The notes under the pieces are model-generated. The model made no database searches. It saw nothing but the letters and a program-made list of their open reading frames with translations, and had not been told where the DNA came from. Of a stretch of DNA of 18,837 nt, positions 13,499 through 18,837 are shown in pieces (position 1 is the first letter of the stretch; every line of letters begins with the position of its first letter). Source of the DNA: PALSA-1296 sp038322815 (GTDB lineage Bacteria; Bacteroidota; Ignavibacteria; Palsa-1295); the NCBI GenBank assembly GCA_038322815.1, contig JBBQGG010000058.1, positions 1 through 18,837 on the forward strand, read 5' to 3'. Both the position numbers and the translations under genes were made by a program.

Positions 13499-13986
13499 GC
13501 GCTTGCAAGCTCTTTGGCAGTCTTAACAGTCTTTACATCGGAAGCAAGGAATTGTTGAAAGAGACTTAGGAATTCATCGTCTCTATTTTCCGATACAAGT
13601 TTCTTTCCTTCTTTCTTTGCAAGCGTAACTGAATATCGCGGTTTTTTCGTATCTCCTTCATACCACCTGAATTCCAAATAATCTGTTAGGATAACATTTC
13701 CTAGACCATCAACATATCGTGTTGTTTGTTTCTGCGTATCTTTATTATCGAGATCAAGACCGACATCTTTCGTCTCGATATAGCCCATCGGAGTTTGTCC
13801 ATCGAGCAAAATAAAATCCGGTGCGCCTACGCTGATTCGTTTTTGCTCATTGATCGCTTTTATTTTGGGATAGAGCGCTTCAATTAATTTTTGTAATGCG
13901 GGACGGTAGGAATGCTCTGTTGCTCTGCCGGATGCAAGCGTGCTATTGACTTCAGCAAGATACGTCTGGATGTGTGGGTTTGGCAT
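13450..13986 (-). CDS. N-terminal nuclease domain of the RM protein, cut off by a frameshift
   Basis: 178 aa starting MPNPHIQTYLAEVNSTLASG. The block TEHSYRPALQKLIEAL, then GAPDFILLD and GYIETKDVGLDLD, is the PD-(D/E)xK restriction nuclease of type ISP/IIG-like enzymes: Asp57, Glu71 and Lys73 are the likely catalytic residues; TDYLEFRWY also fits. The family is normally one chain of about 1,100 residues, close to the sum of both frames here. At KTAKELAS (about residue 162, position 13501) homology passes to the other frame, MANLAKIIRD; adding one nucleotide would give a smooth KELAS-x-MANLAKIIRD. After that this frame yields an unrelated tail to a stop at 13450, overlapping the next gene by 49 nt. 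Two separate subunits by internal restart remain possible. Confidence 0.82.
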   Translation of the reverse strand: MPNPHIQTYLAEVNSTLASGRATEHSYRPALQKLIEALYPKIKAINEQKRISVGAPDFILLDGQTPMGYIETKDVGLDLDNKDTQKQTTRYVDGLGNVILTDYLEFRWYEGDTKKPRYSVTLAKKEGKKLVSENRDDEFLSLFQQFLASDVKTVKTAKELASAWQIWQRSFAILSAML

Positions 13987-13990
13987 GGTG

Positions 13991-13998
13991 CAAAGATA
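13991..13998 (-). promoter_or_regulatory. TAnnTTTG box directly before the RM start
   Basis: TATCTTTG on the minus strand, 4 nt before the ATG at 13986 and identical to the box at 85-92. If used, initiation would fall at or near the ATG and the mRNA would be leaderless. No -33 element is visible. Confidence 0.35.
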
Positions 13999-14150
13999 CG
14001 GAAGAACTAAGGCTTGCTCGTTTCCTCTGTGGGTGGAGTCGCTGAAAACACCATTTATTTTTTGTTTACAGTGATACGATCAGATTTTCGTCGAAGGACA
14101 CTTCCTGGTTCGTCCTGCAGAATTTTGGCGGAGACGATCTTTATAATCAT

Positions 14151-14186
14151 CTTAATCCAATAATCCGCCCAAATCCCGGTTCAGAC
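14151..14186. repeat. Likely fragment of a dispersed intergenic repeat
   Basis: Three phased (A/C)AATCC-type units (CTTAATCCAATAATCC, then CCCAAATCCCGGTTCAGAC) resemble a repeat common in Bacteroidota intergenic DNA. The 219-bp gap 13987-14205 holds nothing else I can support as a gene, although one plus-strand frame (about 14050-14208) is open without a start codon. Confidence 0.35.
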
Positions 14187-14205
14187 AATTCCCCAAAACA
14201 TCACT

Positions 14206-14655
14206 TCAACGTATAACTAACCAATTGATCCAATTGCCGCGAGATCTGCACATGGTTTGAATTGAGGGCGTAATTTTTCTTTTGAATTTCTCCGATTCCG
14301 CTTGCCAGATACTTGCACAGGAAAGAAATGATCCCAGTTGATTTAGGATATTTGGATTCGTGATATATGGGGGAAATATTGTATCTATTGAAGCACCGGA
14401 AGAAACATTACGAAGAGTATCAGCCTTAAAATAAACAGCAGTATTTGTAACAGTATTCCGTATCACGAAACGAGCAATGATTGTACGGCTGATGCTATCA
14501 TTATTTTTGAAGGAAGCAGAAATGGGAATCGAAGAGGCAAGGCAAATTTCTTCGTTGGGAAGAGGAGAGTGAATTTGTATGGCATTCAAACGTTGAGCAT
14601 TTGCAATACTGCAAGTCACAATTAACGAAAGAACTGCAAGGATATATTTTTTCAT
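14206..14655 (-). CDS. Small secreted protein, unknown function
   Basis: 149 aa with a clear signal peptide MKKYILAVLSLIVTCSIANA, cleavage likely before Gln21. The body (PLPNEEICLASSIPISASFK, then RTIIARFVIRNTVTNTAVYF) looks like a beta-sandwich, Ig-like domain as found in cell-surface proteins of this phylum. No C-terminal sorting domain is seen; the last ~35 residues (ESEKFKRKITPSIQTMCRSR ...) are basic and unlike the rest, so the gene may be truncated or frameshifted near its end. A GGAGGG Shine-Dalgarno lies at 14659-14664, 3 nt before the ATG, one of the few in the window. It sits between rpoC and the RM gene, after the rpoC terminator. Confidence 0.72.
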   Translation of the reverse strand: MKKYILAVLSLIVTCSIANAQRLNAIQIHSPLPNEEICLASSIPISASFKNNDSISRTIIARFVIRNTVTNTAVYFKADTLRNVSSGASIDTIFPPYITNPNILNQLGSFLSCASIWQAESEKFKRKITPSIQTMCRSRGNWINWLVIR

Positions 14656-14727
14656 AGTCCCTCCAAAATAGTTTTCACCAACGCTAAATCAACATAAATC
14701 GGAGTATTTCATTTCATCTTTGTGAAA

Positions 14728-14760
14728 AATAAAAGCCTGCCAAATTGGCGGACTTTTATT
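14728..14760 (-). terminator. Intrinsic terminator of rpoC
   Basis: AATAAAAG ... CTTTTATT and inner TGCCAA ... TTGGCG give a 16-position stem with one mismatch and one wobble. On the minus strand TTTTATTTTT follows. It lies 57 nt after the rpoC stop. The flanks make it usable in both directions. Confidence 0.85.
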
Positions 14761-14764
14761 AATA

Positions 14765-14804
14765 CCCTCTCCCTAAATCCCTCTCCACAAGCTCGTGGAG
14801 AGGG
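14765..14804. repeat. Palindromic repeat just after the rpoC stop
   Basis: CCCTCTCCAC-AAGCTC-GTGGAGAGGG (14779-14804) is a perfect 10-bp stem preceded by CCCTCTCCCTAAATC. It is related in wording to the 40-bp elements in the RM gene (CCCTCTCC/GGAGAGGG stem) and lies 12 nt past the rpoC stop. Confidence 0.7.
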
Positions 14805-14816
14805 ACTTGAGAAAAC

Positions 14817-17800
14817 TTACACTGCTACTCTTGTGCGCTTTGCTTTTGGCGCAGGTTCTTCAACCACTAACTGGCTGAAGTGCCCTTCCTGCATATCTTC
14901 GGGAATGACCAGAAGCTGCTTGAATTTCGGAAGTCCTGTTCCAGCAGGGATCAAGTGACCGACGATAACATTCTCCTTGAGTCCGAGAAGTGTATCGACC
15001 TTCGCCTGAATAGAGGCTTCAGTAAGTACTTTCGTCGTCTCTTGGAAGCTTGCTGCAGAGATAAAGCTCTCTGTCGTCAATGCTGCCTGAGTAATTCCTA
15101 AAAGTACCGGCTCGCCAAGAACAGGTTCTGCATTACGCGCTTCCGGCGCAGCCTTGCCTTTTTTCTTGAGTTCGCCTGCGATCTCTTTGAATCTTTTTTT
15201 ATCAACCATCTGTGCAACCTTGAATTTCGAATCGCCGCGTTTGGTAATGAATACCGAATTGCGAAGAATGTCATTCTCGATAGCAACTTTCTGTTTATCG
15301 ATCTCATCATTTTCAAGCATCAGCGAATCGCCTGAGCTTGTGATGTTGACCTTGCCAAGCATCTGACGTACGATGATCTCGATATGCTTATCGGAAATTT
15401 TCACGCCCTGCATACGATAGACTTCCTGAATTTCATTGACAAGATATTGCTGAACTTCAGCAACACCCTTGATCTTCAGAATGTCATGCGGATCGATCGA
15501 ACCATCGGAGAGACGTTCACCCGAACGGACGGTGTCGCCCTCTTGAACAAGAATGTGCTTTCCGAAAGGAATCGTATATTCGCGGCGGTCGGTACGGTCA
15601 TGTGCCGTTACGACAACAACGCGCGAACCGCGGCGCGGTTTCTCGAAATGGATCGTACCGTCAATTTCCGATACTGTTGCCGGATCTGAAGGTGAACGCG
15701 CTTCGAAGAGTTCGGTAACGCGAGGCAGACCTCCCGTGATATCACGGCTCTTGCCAAGATCGCGATGGATCTTTACAAGTACTGTTCCTGTAGTGATCTT
15801 CTCACCGTCTTCAACCTGCAGAATCGCATTTGACGGAATGATATAATTGATGATTTTATTTCCGTCCTTGCCCATAATATCCAAGGTCGGCGATTTCGAG
15901 CGGTCGCGCGAATCGATCGTCCTCGTCTGAATATGTCCTGTAAGTTCATCAGGCTCACGGCGAACAGTGATGTTCTCCACGAAATCTTTGAACTTGACTG
16001 TGCCGGCATGTTCGGAAATAATAACGGCATTATACGGATCCCACTCATAAAGCATCTGGCCTTTTTTAATAGCCTCGGTATCTTTAACAAGGATCGTCGA
16101 GCCATACGGTACATCAAGCTTTCCGACAACACGGTTATCTTCATCAAGAATATTAATAATTCCTGAACGCGAAAGCACAAGAGATTCTTTTGCTTCGTTC
16201 TGAATAACCTTCATTCCTTCGTACTGAATTGTACCATCGAACTTGGAAGTTACCTGAGACTGCGAAGCAATAAGCGATGCCGTACCGCCGGTATGGAATG
16301 TACGAAGCGTAAGCTGCGTACCCGGTTCACCAATAGACTGCGCTGCGATAATTCCCACAGCTTCGCCCATCTCGACAAGTTTATGCGTCGTGAGGTTACG
16401 TCCGTAACATAATGCGCAAATGCCTCGGCGATTTTCGCATGTAAGAACGGAGCGGACAAGTACTGTTTCGATAGATGTTGCACTGATCTTTGCAGCAACT
16501 TCTTCATCAACCATCGAACCTGCCTTGACCATGATCTTCTGCGAAAGCGGATCGATAACATCTTCCTGAAGCACTCTGCCAAGAATGCGCTCGGCAAGAG
16601 TTTCTTTCACGTCTTCGCCTTCTTTCAAAGCCGAAGTCGGAATGCCGCGGATCGTACCGCAATCATGCTCGGAGATAATTGCATCCTGAGCAGCATCAAT
16701 GAGTCGGCGTGTCAAGTATCCTGCATCAGCCGTTTTGAGAGCTGTATCAGCAAGTCCTTTACGTGCTCCGTGCGTCGAGATAAAGTACTCAAGGATCGAA
16801 AGTCCTTCGTAGAAATTCGAAAGAATAGGATTCTCGATAAGTTCACCAGTTTGACCTGAAAGTGATTTCTGCGGTTTCGCCATAAGTCCGCGCATACCGG
16901 CAAGCTGACGAACCTGTTCTTTAGATCCGCGAGCACCGGAATCGACCATCATATATAACGGATTGAATCCGTCACGATCGCGCTGAAGTGTTTCGAAAAG
17001 TTTATCTGCTACGCGATTTGTTGCGCGAGTCCAAATGTCGATCACTTTATTATAGCGTTCACCTGTGGTGATAAATCCGTTCAGGTATTTATCCTGAACG
17101 TCATCAACCTGCAACTGCGCTTTATCAATGATCTCATCTTTTTCTTTCGGAACAACGATATCAGAAAGTGACACTGAAATTCCGCCCTTGGTTGCGTAAT
17201 AGAATCCCATTTCCTTCAATTTATCAAGGAATTCAACGGTCTTCAAAATACCAACGCCTCGGAAACACATGGAGATGATTTGACGCAAGCGTTTCTTTGT
17301 AAGAAGCTCGTTCAAATATCCAAGTTCTTCAGGTACGATCTGATTAAAGATCACGCGACCCGTTGTTGTTTCGATCATCTTGCCTTTGATGCGAACCTTG
17401 ATCATCGAGTGGATGCCAAGACGATTCAAATTATGCGCAATGATAACTTCCTGCGGAGATGAGAACAACATACCTTCGCCAAGCTGTCCTTTTTTATGCT
17501 TGGTAAGATAATAAGGTCCGAGAACCATGTCCTGTCCCGGAACAGCAATAGGCTCGCCATTCTGCGGAGAAATAATATTATGCGAGCTAAGCATTAATGT
17601 TGATGCCTCAAGCTGCGCTTCGAATGAAAGTGGAACGTGAACAGCCATCTGATCGCCGTCGAAATCGGCGTTGAATGCCGTACAGACAAGCGGATGGATC
17701 TGCAATGCGCGACCTTCAACAAGTTTCGGCTGGAAAGCCTGAATACCTAATCTATGCAGCGTTGGTGCACGGTTAAGCATGATAGGATGCCCATCAATGA

Positions 17801-18837
17801 TGGATTCTAAAATATCCCATACATCGGTGGTCTTGCGCTCAACGTGTTTCTTTGCAGATTTTACGGTCTTCGTGATACCGCGTTCAATGAGTTTGCGAAT
17901 GATGAACGGCTTAAATAACTCGACTGCCATTTCTTTCGGCAATCCGCATTCATGCAATTTGAGTTCAGGTCCTACAACGATAACCGAACGACCGGAATAA
18001 TCTACGCGCTTACCAAGCAAGTTCTGACGGAAACGACCTTGCTTACCTTTAAGTGTATCCGAAAGTGATTTCAATGCACGCGATGTATCGGCTTTAACAG
18101 CAGATGCGCGGCGCGAATTATCAAAAAGTGAATCAACTGCTTCTTGTAACATGCGCTTTTCATTACGCAAAATAACTTCAGGAGCTTTGATATCCATCAA
18201 GCGCTTCAAGCGGTTATTACGAATGATAACGCGGCGATAGAGATCGTTCAAGTCGCTTGTTGCAAAGCGTCCGCCTTCAAGAGGCACAAGAGGACGAAGC
18301 TCCGGAGGAATAACAGGAACGACGCCAAGCACCATCCACTCTGGACGGTTTTCAACTTTCAATCCTTCTTCATTGCGGAAAGCTTCAACAGTGCGCAGAC
18401 GTTTTAAAGCTTCCTGACGCTTTAACTGTGAAGTTTCTTCACGTGCGGCGCGGCGAAGTTCGATCGAAAGATTTTCGATGTCAGAACGACGCAATAATTC
18501 CTGAATAGCAATACCACCGATAGATGCAATGAATTTCTTCGAATCGTCATCATGGAGATTTTCATTTCCCGCCGGAAGTGAATCAAGAATACGGAAATAT
18601 TCTTCTTCGGTCAGAAGGTGCTTTACCGGAAGTCCTGTTGTGCCGGGGCTGACGACAGTGTATGACTCATAGTAAATGATCTTTTCAATATCCTTGGTCG
18701 GCATTCCGAGGATATGACCGATCTTATTCGGCAGCGAACGGAAATACCAGATATGCACAACGGGCACTGCAAGAGCAATGTGTCCGAAGCGTTCGCGGCG
18801 AACGGATTTCGTCGTTACTTCGACTCCGCAGCGATCA
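14817..18837 (-). CDS. rpoC: DNA-directed RNA polymerase subunit beta', N-terminus cut by the window edge
   Basis: About 1,339 codons are visible, roughly the last 94% of a ~1,420-residue subunit. It forms the catalytic core of RNA polymerase with beta. The frame is open to the edge and starts DRCGVEVTTKSVRRERFGH, the end of the N-terminal zinc ribbon, so the true start lies beyond 18837; the GTG at 18767 is internal. The active-site NADFDGDQ with three Mg-binding Asp is at 17649-17672. The second zinc site CENRRGICALC is at 16407-16439, followed by the trigger-loop region GEPGTQLTLRTFHTGG. The C-terminus ends KAKRTRVAV, then a repeat and a terminator. rpoB is presumably just outside the window. 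rplK-rplA lie 6 kb downstream, not upstream. Confidence 0.98.
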   Translation of the reverse strand, partial: DRCGVEVTTKSVRRERFGHIALAVPVVHIWYFRSLPNKIGHILGMPTKDIEKIIYYESYTVVSPGTTGLPVKHLLTEEEYFRILDSLPAGNENLHDDDSKKFIASIGGIAIQELLRRSDIENLSIELRRAAREETSQLKRQEALKRLRTVEAFRNEEGLKVENRPEWMVLGVVPVIPPELRPLVPLEGGRFATSDLNDLYRRVIIRNNRLKRLMDIKAPEVILRNEKRMLQEAVDSLFDNSRRASAVKADTSRALKSLSDTLKGKQGRFRQNLLGKRVDYSGRSVIVVGPELKLHECGLPKEMAVELFKPFIIRKLIERGITKTVKSAKKHVERKTTDVWDILESIIDGHPIMLNRAPTLHRLGIQAFQPKLVEGRALQIHPLVCTAFNADFDGDQMAVHVPLSFEAQLEASTLMLSSHNIISPQNGEPIAVPGQDMVLGPYYLTKHKKGQLGEGMLFSSPQEVIIAHNLNRLGIHSMIKVRIKGKMIETTTGRVIFNQIVPEELGYLNELLTKKRLRQIISMCFRGVGILKTVEFLDKLKEMGFYYATKGGISVSLSDIVVPKEKDEIIDKAQLQVDDVQDKYLNGFITTGERYNKVIDIWTRATNRVADKLFETLQRDRDGFNPLYMMVDSGARGSKEQVRQLAGMRGLMAKPQKSLSGQTGELIENPILSNFYEGLSILEYFISTHGARKGLADTALKTADAGYLTRRLIDAAQDAIISEHDCGTIRGIPTSALKEGEDVKETLAERILGRVLQEDVIDPLSQKIMVKAGSMVDEEVAAKISATSIETVLVRSVLTCENRRGICALCYGRNLTTHKLVEMGEAVGIIAAQSIGEPGTQLTLRTFHTGGTASLIASQSQVTSKFDGTIQYEGMKVIQNEAKESLVLSRSGIINILDEDNRVVGKLDVPYGSTILVKDTEAIKKGQMLYEWDPYNAVIISEHAGTVKFKDFVENITVRREPDELTGHIQTRTIDSRDRSKSPTLDIMGKDGNKIINYIIPSNAILQVEDGEKITTGTVLVKIHRDLGKSRDITGGLPRVTELFEARSPSDPATVSEIDGTIHFEKPRRGSRVVVVTAHDRTDRREYTIPFGKHILVQEGDTVRSGERLSDGSIDPHDILKIKGVAEVQQYLVNEIQEVYRMQGVKISDKHIEIIVRQMLGKVNITSSGDSLMLENDEIDKQKVAIENDILRNSVFITKRGDSKFKVAQMVDKKRFKEIAGELKKKGKAAPEARNAEPVLGEPVLLGITQAALTTESFISAASFQETTKVLTEASIQAKVDTLLGLKENVIVGHLIPAGTGLPKFKQLLVIPEDMQEGHFSQLVVEEPAPKAKRTRVAV

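Noticed and set aside
14050..14208. Plus-strand frame open for about 50 codons with protein-like text (FSSKDTSWFVLQNFGGDD)
   Set aside because: No start codon, and the stretch contains what appears to be an intergenic repeat; not enough to call a gene remnant.

Overview
The window reads as chromosome from a Bacteroidota/Chlorobiota-type bacterium (FCB group; a Kapabacteria- or Ignavibacteria-like lineage is possible but is inference). Support comes from the house-keeping genes, from several genes without a Shine-Dalgarno, and from promoter boxes matching the TAnnTTTG signature of this group (85-92, 9162-9169, 13991-13998). Almost everything is on the minus strand; only the drug-export type ABC pair at 2.0-3.8 kb is on the plus strand.

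Left part (1-4092): the start of an exported protein leaving the window; a SET-domain methyltransferase with a small exported protein 4 nt behind it; a Uma2-type nuclease; and a plus-strand drrA-drrB-like ABC exporter. Middle (4093-9200): a minus-strand series DUF3052 - hicA (broken) - hicB - aspS - trmH-like, with very short gaps or overlaps, so probably one operon. It is preceded by rplK-rplA, which has a clear promoter at 9162-9192, a long structured leader of about 370 nt and a good intrinsic terminator at 7607-7627.

Accessory part (9200-14700): two copies of a ~95-bp triple-hairpin repeat flank a two-gene cassette of unknown function. Next come a 108-aa unknown gene and a type ISP/IIG-like restriction-modification gene. 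The latter is split by a frameshift between its nuclease and methyltransferase parts, and its coding sequence carries four in-frame palindromic repeat insertions. A small secreted protein follows. Right end (14817-18837): most of rpoC, running off the window, with a terminator and another palindromic repeat just after its stop.

The most unusual points are the repeat-riddled and split RM gene, the hicA toxin broken by an apparent ~29-nt deletion beside an intact hicB, the repeat-flanked cassette, and the order of the ribosomal/RNA polymerase cluster: rpoC lies upstream of rplK-rplA, separated by accessory genes, instead of the usual rplK-rplA-rplJ-rplL-rpoB-rpoC. I see no clearly new defence system, tRNA, rRNA, CRISPR array or complete insertion sequence.
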